A stretch of 64,000 bases of DNA from contig JBKAGT010000006.1 in the NCBI GenBank assembly GCA_046290495.1, positions 62,001 through 126,000 on the forward strand, read 5' to 3'. The stretch is from PGYR01 sp046290495. GTDB lineage: Bacteria; Bacteroidota; Ignavibacteria; Kapaibacteriales; UBA2268. Each line of letters begins with the position of its first letter. Positions within the stretch are counted from its first letter, which is position 1. A model generated the notes under the pieces. The model ran no database searches and was not told the origin of the DNA. It worked only from the letters and a program-made list of their open reading frames with translations. Positions 8,436 to 16,100 of this stretch are shown piece after piece. Made by a program: the position numbers and the translations under genes.

Positions 8436-8978
8436 CTAGTTCTTTATCTGAAAACTATTCATAATTTGTTCACCCAATTGTTGGAAGTCATCGAATTCTT
8501 CTTGCCTACAAGTCAATGTCAGAACGTAAACTTTTGGTCCTCTCATTATGTAAAATTGCTCAAACTTTAAGTCATAGACTCCTTGCTTACCTGTAAATAT
8601 TAATTTCTGATATTGATTAGATTCCGTTGTTACCAAATCACTGAAAACAATTTTGCTATCGATAATCATAGTTTTAATTTGCTTCTCAGAAAGTTCAACA
8701 TACTGATCAAAAGTTATGTTGTAGGCTGATACATCTTGAATTATGAGGTTAATATTTGTATTGAAATTTTCATTCAGTTTATCGACTGGACTAAAAAGGA
8801 TAAAGCTTGTTCCCATATTGCCACTTTCATCCAATTCCCAATCAGATGGGTATTCTATTTTAAATTTTTCATTCTCTAATACAGCAATTTCAACTTCTTT
8901 TTCTTTAGAAAAAGACACTGTAATAAGAGAAAAGATAAAAATTAAAAATGTAAATTTTAATGAGTTTATTTTGTACAT
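8436..8978 (-). CDS. Secreted PsbP/DcrB-fold-like protein
   Basis: This 180-residue protein has a signal peptide (about residues 1-24) followed by a single domain. The pattern is a FKIEYPSDWEL opening, an INLIIQDVS strand, QYVELSEKQIK, then GKQGVYDLKFEQFYIMRGPKVYVLTLTC, ending in MNSFQIKN. This is the usual layout of PsbP/DcrB-like (Mog1-fold) domains in bacterial envelope proteins, whose roles are mostly unknown. The similarity is by pattern, not a specific match. It is monocistronic, and a terminator 50 bp upstream of its start ends the neighbouring lipoprotein gene. Confidence 0.65.
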   Translation of the reverse strand: MYKINSLKFTFLIFIFSLITVSFSKEKEVEIAVLENEKFKIEYPSDWELDESGNMGTSFILFSPVDKLNENFNTNINLIIQDVSAYNITFDQYVELSEKQIKTMIIDSKIVFSDLVTTESNQYQKLIFTGKQGVYDLKFEQFYIMRGPKVYVLTLTCRQEEFDDFQQLGEQIMNSFQIKN

Positions 8979-9034
8979 TTTTTGCCCTTTTGAGTTTTTC
9001 GTATGACAAGCTAAGTATATTCATAATATAAAAA

Positions 9035-9056
9035 AAGCCGGCATCTCTGCCGACTT
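9035..9056 (-). terminator. Rho-independent terminator of the Gly/Asp-rich lipoprotein gene
   Basis: On the minus strand, AAGTCGGCA and TGCCGGCTT form a 9-bp stem with one G-U pair and a 4-nt loop. A run of T residues follows (complement of 9028-9034). Confidence 0.85.
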
Positions 9057-9088
9057 AATCAAAGGTAATTATTCTTGAATCTTAGTTA

Positions 9089-9625
9089 TTAACCTCTATC
9101 AGAATCTTCGTCATTATCTTCATCTTCATCGTCATCGCCTTCATCATCTCTGTCATCAGTATCCTTTCTGTCATCGTGTTTCTTATCAGAGCCAACTTTC
9201 TTCACATAGAAATGAGCAACTAATTGAGGAACATCACTTCTAGGGCTAACTATTCTTTCTACACCTTTCAAATGAATAACACAGCCGCCAACCATGAAGC
9301 TAGGGTTTTCTTTTGTAAGTGTGATAGACTGCATACCGTCTTCTGTTCTTACATTCACTATTACCACAGTATTACCAGCGTCATCTACACTAATAGATTC
9401 TACCATAAAAATGCCATCACAAGGAGTAGTAACTACATCACCTTGCATTCCTCTTAGCATTACTACGTCAGTACGTCCTCCACCTTTGCCGTCTCCTTTG
9501 CCATCACCGCGTCCATCTCCGCCACCAGTGCCACCACCTGGGTTCCAATCTGCTGGGTTGAAGTTACAAGCTGCCATAGCAAGCACTAACATCGTCATTA
9601 GCGATAGTTTGAATAAATTTTTCAT
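9089..9625 (-). CDS. Lipoprotein with Gly/Asp-rich linker and acidic tail, unknown
   Basis: The 178-residue protein has a signal peptide with lipobox LAMAAC20. A low-complexity linker of GDGRGDGKGDGKGGG type follows (about residues 30-51). A compact domain (about residues 52-145) contains two Cys residues (TTPC, GGC) that could form a disulfide. The last 30 residues are almost all Asp, Glu, Lys and Arg. Such acidic tails can bind Ca2+ or interact electrostatically, but this is only a possibility. I do not recognise the central domain. It has its own terminator and about 100 bp of upstream non-coding DNA. Confidence 0.7.
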   Translation of the reverse strand: MKNLFKLSLMTMLVLAMAACNFNPADWNPGGGTGGGDGRGDGKGDGKGGGRTDVVMLRGMQGDVVTTPCDGIFMVESISVDDAGNTVVIVNVRTEDGMQSITLTKENPSFMVGGCVIHLKGVERIVSPRSDVPQLVAHFYVKKVGSDKKHDDRKDTDDRDDEGDDDEDEDNDEDSDRG

Positions 9626-9738
9626 TTCTATACCTTAATATTTTGTTATGAATAAGTTTAATTTTCCTAGATTCTATTATACTAACACGTCACCATGAAA
9701 ATGGTAACAAAAAAGTGAATATTTTTTTAAGATTACAA

Positions 9739-10218
9739 TTACAATGAATACCCAAACTTGAAACTCACTGGATAAAATGGAATATTTTCCATAGAGTAAG
9801 TAGGGCAAATGGCACCACCAATAAACCAATCATCTCCTATTGTATGCCGGAATCCTAAAGTGAAACTAATTGAAGTTGCTGTATTGAAAAAATCACCTGG
9901 GTCATTAGTGTCATAATACTCTTGTACTATTGCTATTCCAATGTCTAGTTTCCTTTTTAATCCTGAAATGTAATGGAACCCAAGCAAGTAACTAGGCTGT
10001 GGCTTAAATAAAACCAAAGTCATTAAAGAAACTCCTAATCTAATTCTTATACTTTGTTCATTCACAGAGTCATTAGACATTTCAATAAATTTATACTCAA
10101 GATTTGGAGATATCAACCCTTTCTGAGGTCCTTGAAATTCATTGTATATGAAGACATTCTTATCATTCTTCGAAAATGAGACACTGTATAAAATCAATAG
10201 TAAAAGAAAATATTTCAA
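9739..10218 (-). CDS. Small secreted barrel-like protein, paralogue B2
   Basis: The 159-residue protein has a signal peptide (residues 1-16) and alternating beta-like segments ending in FYPVSFKFGYSL. A terminal aromatic or leucine residue after such a strand is typical of outer-membrane beta-barrel proteins. It is clearly paralogous to the protein at 11711-12181: shared features are NEFQGPQ/TEFYGPQ, LGFHYISG/GGFHYIGG, LDIGI/LDLGV, FRHTIGDDWFIGGAICPTY and the C-terminal PFYPVSFKFGYS. It starts with a TTG that overlaps the preceding stop (TTGA). No function is known; a small outer-membrane barrel is inferred. Confidence 0.65.
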   Translation of the reverse strand: MKYFLLLLILYSVSFSKNDKNVFIYNEFQGPQKGLISPNLEYKFIEMSNDSVNEQSIRIRLGVSLMTLVLFKPQPSYLLGFHYISGLKRKLDIGIAIVQEYYDTNDPGDFFNTATSISFTLGFRHTIGDDWFIGGAICPTYSMENIPFYPVSFKFGYSL

Positions 10219-10541
10219 AAGCTGTACCCCATACTTAAACCAATGTAATGTGTTAGGACTCCTTCTTCATATTCTGATTCAATAATAAATGAGGGTGTAT
10301 ATGTTATTCTATAAATAATATTATCAGAATATAATCTATACCCTATTTCAAAACCAATTGCATTGTAGTCATCTTTTGATGCCACACGCTCAGAACGTGG
10401 CAAACTTTTATTTAAAAAATCACGATGGTATCGTTCAAAATAATTTATCCCTAAATCTATTCCCTCATCAGTACCTAAGTATTGTATAAAGCCTATAATT
10501 GGATAACTATACACTAAAACCACGTCATAAAAACCAAACAT
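10215..10541 (-). pseudogene. N-terminally truncated paralogue A2 of the barrel-like protein at 12178-12687
   Basis: The 108-residue reading frame matches the C-terminal two thirds of the protein at 12178-12687 (SYPIIGFIQYLG vs SSPIVGINHVIG; DLGINYFERYHRDF vs EFGASYFRQYKSDF; DDYNAIGFEIGYRLYSD vs DNYDALGFNVGLREYSD). It lacks the signal peptide and the first 50-60 residues. In frame, the sequence is open back only to a stop at 10596-10598, and the similarity begins near YGSSMFG. A secreted barrel could not be exported without the signal, so this is probably a decayed or truncated copy. It still overlaps the downstream paralogue by TTGA. If expressed, it may serve mainly to couple translation of that gene. 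Confidence 0.65.
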
Positions 10542-10620
10542 TGATGAACCGTATTTAATATGAAGATAATATGAAAATTGTCAAGATTATATATTTAGAA
10601 AAACTGTTCAACTATGAATT

Positions 10621-11673
10621 TTACTTTTTAATAAACTTAATGAATTCATCATCTATATTGAGAACATAACAACCACTAACAAGGTTTTTTATATCTAACT
10701 TATAGTCAGAATTAGGGATATTACTTAATTCTTTAACCAAGTCTCCAGATAGGTTGTAAAGCTTTATGCTATAGGGTAATTTATTGCTATTAACAATTAA
10801 GTATTCTTCAGCTGGGTTTGGGTAAACAATAAAAGAAGCTGACTTAGTATTTTCTACTGATGAAATAGGTTCTAATTTGGTTTTGGAAATAACACCAGTA
10901 TTATACTCACTTACATACATATCATCACCATTTATAATAAATCTAGTAGGCCCACTATATGAATCAGTAAAGAATTCTGGGTAAGGGTTTGAATCAGTTA
11001 AGTCTAATTTAAATATTAACCCACTATTTGTATTACAGACATATAAATAATTTTCTCTTATTCTGACCCCATAAACACCTCCTAAGTCAGTTGCTAAGTC
11101 TTCAATAATGGGATTTTCTATAGTAATGTCAATTTTCGATATTTTTTTTGCTCCATATTCACAAATAAATAAATCATCACCATCTATTGCTAATCCCTCT
11201 GGTTCATCGAGACCATAGACAACATCTGATAATACTGGATTCTCTTCGGTAATATTTATTTTAGAAATTTTTCCTGCCCTGAATTCACTAATAAATAAAT
11301 AATTTCCACTATGTGCTAATCCTGAAGGCCCATTTAATCCAGAAACAACTTCAATTGAAACAGGGTTATTTGCTGTAATGTCAACCTTAGAAATTCTACC
11401 AGCAAAAAATTCAGAAATATAAAGATAATTTCCAATTAGAATTATCCCGCTAGGTGAATTCAATTCAGAAACAACTTCAATTGGGGTAGGTTCAACCTCA
11501 GTAATTTCAATTTTTGATAACTTCTTAGCATCACTTTCAACAAAGTATAAAAAATCACCATCGATAGCTAACCCATAGGGTCCCTTCAGAAATTTTAAGA
11601 TATCTGTTGTTTGAGGTAAAATTACTGTAAAGCTACAGATAAAGATAACAGTAAAGATTATAAATTTTCTCAT
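10621..11673 (-). CDS. Six-repeat beta-propeller protein with T9SS sorting domain
   Basis: The 350-residue protein has a signal peptide (ending near residue 20). Six consecutive repeats of about 42 residues follow, of the form GLxxPxGLAxxGNYLYISExxAGKISKIDITxENP. This matches an NHL/SMP-30-like six-bladed propeller. From about residue 275 there is a C-terminal T9SS type A sorting domain (FIVYPNPAEEYLIV to GCYVLNI). The T9SS would move it across the outer membrane and attach or release it at the surface. Propellers of this kind usually bind proteins or sugars; the ligand is unknown. The gene sits between two paralogous pairs of small barrel-like proteins, so a surface partnership with them is plausible but unproven. 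Confidence 0.85.
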   Translation of the reverse strand: MRKFIIFTVIFICSFTVILPQTTDILKFLKGPYGLAIDGDFLYFVESDAKKLSKIEITEVEPTPIEVVSELNSPSGIILIGNYLYISEFFAGRISKVDITANNPVSIEVVSGLNGPSGLAHSGNYLFISEFRAGKISKINITEENPVLSDVVYGLDEPEGLAIDGDDLFICEYGAKKISKIDITIENPIIEDLATDLGGVYGVRIRENYLYVCNTNSGLIFKLDLTDSNPYPEFFTDSYSGPTRFIINGDDMYVSEYNTGVISKTKLEPISSVENTKSASFIVYPNPAEEYLIVNSNKLPYSIKLYNLSGDLVKELSNIPNSDYKLDIKNLVSGCYVLNIDDEFIKFIKK

Positions 11674-11710
11674 TTCGAGTACCTAAAGATTTAAATGGAA
11701 AAAAAATTGC

Positions 11711-12181
11711 CTAGAATGAATAGCCAAATTTAAAACTCACAGGATAAAATGGCTTATTTGTAATTCCATAAGTAGGGCATATTGCAAACCCTACAAAGTA
11801 ATCATCATCAAGATCATGCCTATAGCCAACATTAAAAGATACTGATGTTCCTGTATTCATCACATATTTCTCTTGTAAAACTTGATATAATATGTTTACT
11901 CCTAGATCTAACTTATGTTCATCACCTCCAATATAGTGAAATCCACCAAGAAAGCTTGGGTAAAAAGTAAATAATGATAAACCTGTAATCCTAACAGCCC
12001 CTCTTAATCTCAAATCACCTTCATTAAGTAGCATACTATCCATCGAAAGTAATTTCATTTCATAATTCACTGAAAAAAGTGATTCCTGGGGGCCGTAAAA
12101 TTCTGTGTATAAAAACATATCACTTTCTTCACAAAACGTGATGGAATATGAGAGCAATATTAGTATAGTTAAGTATTTCAA
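11711..12181 (-). CDS. Small secreted barrel-like protein, paralogue B1
   Basis: The 156-residue protein is paralogous to B2 at 9739-10218 (see the shared FYPVSFKFGYS end). It has a signal peptide (LKYLTILILLSYSITF) and alternating strands, consistent with a small outer-membrane barrel. The longer ATG start at 12190 is possible. By homology the start is the TTG at 12181, which aligns with the TTG of B2 and overlaps the stop of A1 in the same TTGA arrangement. It is followed by the propeller gene after a 37-bp gap. No known family is recognised. Confidence 0.65.
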   Translation of the reverse strand: MKYLTILILLSYSITFCEESDMFLYTEFYGPQESLFSVNYEMKLLSMDSMLLNEGDLRLRGAVRITGLSLFTFYPSFLGGFHYIGGDEHKLDLGVNILYQVLQEKYVMNTGTSVSFNVGYRHDLDDDYFVGFAICPTYGITNKPFYPVSFKFGYSF

Positions 12182-12687
12182 AAGCCCCATCCAAAACTAA
12201 AACTAACAATTCCTCTAAACTCTTTATCTGTCAAATTATATAAAGGGGTATAATTTATCCTAAAAAAGAATGAATCTGAATATTCTCTTAAACCTACATT
12301 AAACCCTAACGCATCATAATTGTCCAATTCATACATTGAGTTAACTTCTACAAAATCTCCATAGAAATCACTTTTATACTGACGAAAGTAGCTAGCTCCA
12401 AATTCTACACCAAACTCATCACCTATAACATGGTTTATACCTACTATAGGTGAAGAATACGCTGTACGATATCCTAGTCCAAACATAGATGCACCAAGTG
12501 TAAGATATGTTGTCTGAAGTCCTCCAAATAGCTCGAAACTGTTTACATTGTATTCCAATGTAGGTTTGAGTAGCGGCGAGTAGCCTAATATTTCACAATA
12601 AATATTGATAGTCTTTTCTTCAGATTTTAATGATAATGAAGAAAGAATGAAAAATACTAAAACGATATACATTGAAAATCTGTTCAA
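12178..12687 (-). CDS. Small secreted barrel-like protein, paralogue A1
   Basis: This 169-residue protein with a signal peptide (residues 1-22) is the complete version of the truncated A2 copy at 10215-10541. Its alternating strands, with closing residues VSFSFGWGF, suggest an outer-membrane beta-barrel of about eight strands. It shares the general style of the B proteins (GINHVIGDEFGVEFG vs GFHYIGGDEHKLDLG), so A and B may themselves be ancient duplicates. It is the first gene of the minus-strand cassette A1-B1-propeller-A2-B2. The function is unknown. Confidence 0.65.
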   Translation of the reverse strand: MNRFSMYIVLVFFILSSLSLKSEEKTINIYCEILGYSPLLKPTLEYNVNSFELFGGLQTTYLTLGASMFGLGYRTAYSSPIVGINHVIGDEFGVEFGASYFRQYKSDFYGDFVEVNSMYELDNYDALGFNVGLREYSDSFFFRINYTPLYNLTDKEFRGIVSFSFGWGF

Positions 12688-12770
12688 GTGTGAGCTGTTT
12701 AAATAATTGAATTAAACTAAGTTAAAAAAAAACAACTATTTGCCAAACTTTAATGATCAAAAAAAATAAA

Positions 12771-12801
12771 TTTCGGTATTCAAAGTCTTTTATTATATTT
12801 G
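12771..12801 (+). promoter_or_regulatory. Candidate Bacteroidota-type promoter of the metal-efflux operon
   Basis: A full TAnnTTTG -7 element (TATATTTG, 12794-12801) lies 19 bp after TTTC (12771-12774), one base from the TTTG -33 consensus of the Bacteroidota primary sigma factor. The ATG of the DUF6660-like gene is only 6 bp further, so the transcript would be nearly leaderless. Confidence 0.4.
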
Positions 12802-12807
12802 AATATT

Positions 12808-13128
12808 ATGAAAACGATAGCAATCATATTACTAATTCTTGTAAACACCTTTGTGGCGTTTCCTTGCACCGACGACCATTCGTCTGAACAGGAACACCAA
12901 AGTGAGTTAGTAGAAGTTGATTGTTCTGAATTACATACCGAATTCAACGAAAATGAGGCAGAAACCTGCACTCCTTTTTGTGTATGTAGCTGCTGCCACA
13001 CTCAGATAGTAGAACTAAGTAAGCAAAACTGTTGCAAGCCAATCGTATACAAACCAGACTATACTGAAAGACATTTCAATACTTTAGATTATTACAAACA
13101 ACCAGACCCCTCTCCTCCAAAGGTATAA
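12808..13128 (+). CDS. DUF6660-like Cys-rich secreted protein
   Basis: The 106-residue protein (ATG at 12808) has a signal peptide ending near FVAFPC, then a His/Glu-rich stretch (DDHSSEQEHQSE). A CTPFCVCSCCH cluster follows, and the end is Pro-rich (PDPSPPKV). The PFCxCSCC core is the hallmark of DUF6660, small Bacteroidota proteins usually encoded next to CusA/CzcA efflux systems. The seven or more Cys residues plus the His residues suggest periplasmic binding of Cu, Zn or similar ions. That role is inferred. It is 71 bp upstream of the cusA-tolC fusion and is probably co-transcribed. Confidence 0.8.
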   Translation: MKTIAIILLILVNTFVAFPCTDDHSSEQEHQSELVEVDCSELHTEFNENEAETCTPFCVCSCCHTQIVELSKQNCCKPIVYKPDYTERHFNTLDYYKQPDPSPPKV

Positions 13129-13199
13129 ACTACTACCCAAAATTCGATTAGATGTAGTTTATAAAATCAAAAAATATTAGAAAATAATAGGTTAGTTCT

Positions 13200-16100
13200 A
13201 TGATTAATAGAATAATCGATTTCTCTGTTGAGAATCGTGTAGCTATTGGTGCACTTACTGTGTTGCTAATAGTAGCTGGTATATGGAGTATGAACAAAGT
13301 ACCCATAGATGCAGTGCCGGATATAACCAACAACCAAGTTCAGATTATCACCCAAGCTCCAAATTTAGCGACAGTGGATATAGAGCAATTCGTTACTTAC
13401 CCCGTGGAGTTAGAAATGTCTAACCTGCCAGGTGTTACCGAAATTCGCTCAGTTTCCAGATTTGGACTGTCAGTTGTTACGGTTGTGTTCGAAGATGATA
13501 TGGGTACATATTTGCCCCGTCAGTTAGTTCAAGAAAAATTAGAAAAAGTAAGAGATAAGATTCCAGAGCAATTTGGCTCGCCAGATATGGGACCAATTAG
13601 TACGGGACTAGGGGAAATATACCAATATAGTTTAGAGGTTGATAGTTCCATGAAAGGCAAGTACTCGCTAGCTGACTTGAGGAGTTTCCAAGACTGGATA
13701 GTGAACAGACAAATGGCTATGGTACCAGGAGTTGTTGAGGTAAATAGTTTTGGAGGTAAGATAAAGCAATATGAGATTGCAATAGAGCCAGAGAAGCTAA
13801 AAGCTATGAATCTTACCATTTCCGATGTATTTGATGCACTAAAGAGGAATAATGAGAATACAGGTGGTGCTTACATTGTCAAAAACCATTTGGCTAATTA
13901 TATCCGTGGCGAAGGACTTATCAGAAACACCAAAGATATTGAGCGTATAAAGGTAGCCACCAAGGAAGGAATTCCGATTATGGTCGGTGATATTGCCATT
14001 GTCCAAATAGGTAGTGCAGTTCGCTATGGTGCATTCACAAGAAATGGTGAAGGTGAAGCAGTTGGTGGTATGGTTATGCTTCTTAAGGGGGCAAACTCCA
14101 ATGAAGTAATTACAGCCGTAAAAGAAAGAGTAGAACAAATTCAATCATCACTTCCGAAAGGTATTAGGATTGTTCCATTTTTAGATAGAAGTGAATTAAT
14201 TAGTGATACTACTAGCACTGTAGCTACTAACTTGATAGAAGGTGGGCTAATAGTGATTTTCGTTCTAGTTATCTTCTTGGGTAACTGGCGTGGTGGATTA
14301 ATAGTAGCTTCTACTATCCTGTTATCGCTGCTTTTTGCATTCATTATGATGTATGCCTTTGATGTCTGGGCAAACTTAATGAGTTTAGGCGCTATTGACT
14401 TCGGTATCATTGTTGATGGTGCAGTGATAATCGTTGAAGGTACGGTATTCGGCATTACTCAAAAATTGAAAAAATCAGGCGAGAATATTGGTAAAGATGA
14501 TATTAAAAATATAGCTAAGAGTTCATCTAAAAAAATGATGAATTCGGCATTCTTTGGTCAGCTTATTATTCTGATTGTATTTATTCCAATTCTCACTCTA
14601 GAGGGTATAGAGGGAAAGATGTTCAAACCGATGGCATTAACATTTGGTTTTGCTATGTTGGGTGCTATGTTGCTATGTCTGACTTATGTTCCTATGATGT
14701 CAGCGACATTTTTAAAGAGTACGAACAAGGTTAGCATTGGTGATAAGATAGTACATTTCCTTGAAAGATTGTACACCAAAGCATTGAGTTTTGTGATTCG
14801 CTTCTCTAAAAGCTTTATCATAACTTTAGGTGCATTACTTGGGTTTACAATTTATCTGTTCACTAATTTGGGTGGTGAGTTTATTCCTCAGCTTGATGAG
14901 GGGGACATTGCTTTTCATATTATGCTGAAGCCTGGCTCCTCGATAGAGGAGTCAGTTAAAGCCGCAACAGAAGTAGAGAAATTAATAATGACCGAATTCC
15001 CAGAAATTGAACAAGCAATGTCAAAATTTGGTGTTTCAGAAGTTCCTACAGACCCAATGCCAATGGACATTGGTGATTGTATAGTAAAGCTAAAACCTAA
15101 AGATGAATGGTCTTCAGCGAGTACTAAAGATGAGTTGATTGCTAAAATGAAGAAAGTTCTACAAACTATACCAGGTTTGAACTATGAATTTTCTCAGCCA
15201 ATTGAAATGAGATTCAATGAACTTATATCAGGTGTAAGACAAGACATAGCAATCAAAATATTTGGCGAAGATTTGGATTTATTGGCAGAGAAAGCTGAAG
15301 AAGTGCAGTCACTTTTAGCTGGTATTCAAGGAATAGGTGATATGTCTGTAGAAGCAACTTCAGGTCTATCACAGATTACAGTTGATTACGATAGAGCTAA
15401 ATTAGCTCAATACGATATTGATATTTCAGAAGCAAACGAATTACTCAAAACTGCTTTTGCAGGTGGCAAAGCAGGTGTTATATTCGAAGGGGAAAAACGC
15501 TTCGATATGGTAGTTCGGCTGAATAGCGATAATAGAAAAAGCATAGAAGATATAAAGTATTTATATATAAATACACCTGAAGGGACACAGTTGCCACTTA
15601 GTGAAGTTGCTAACGTGCAATATGTGGAAGGCCCTATGCAAATTGGCCGCGACAACACTAACAGGAGGGTTTACGTTGGAATAAACGTAAGAGACAGGGA
15701 CATAGAAACCCTGATGGAAGAGATAAAAGCTAAGCTTAGCTCTGAGTTAGAATTGCCTGCTGGTTATTACATTACTTATGGTGGTGCTTTCGAGAATTTG
15801 GAAAGGGCTATGAGCAAGCTAACTGTTGTTATACCTCTTGTACTATTGCTTATATTTATATTGATATACTTTGCATTGAAGTCATTCAAATATACTTCGC
15901 TTATCTTTTTAGCAATACCGTTTGCTACTATTGGAGGAGTGTTGTCGCTATGGTTGAGGGGCTTACCATTTAGTATATCAGCGGGGGTTGGTTTTATAGT
16001 GCTTTTTGGTGTTGCCGTTCTCAACGGATTAGTTCTACTTAATGGACTGGAAGAACTAAAAGAAGAGCTACCAAATGCAGATATGGATGAGAGAATAAAA

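Noticed and set aside
9294..9638. 114-codon plus-strand frame rich in Pro and Ser
   Set aside because: It is the antisense shadow of the Gly/Asp-rich lipoprotein gene, which has a lipobox and its own terminator.
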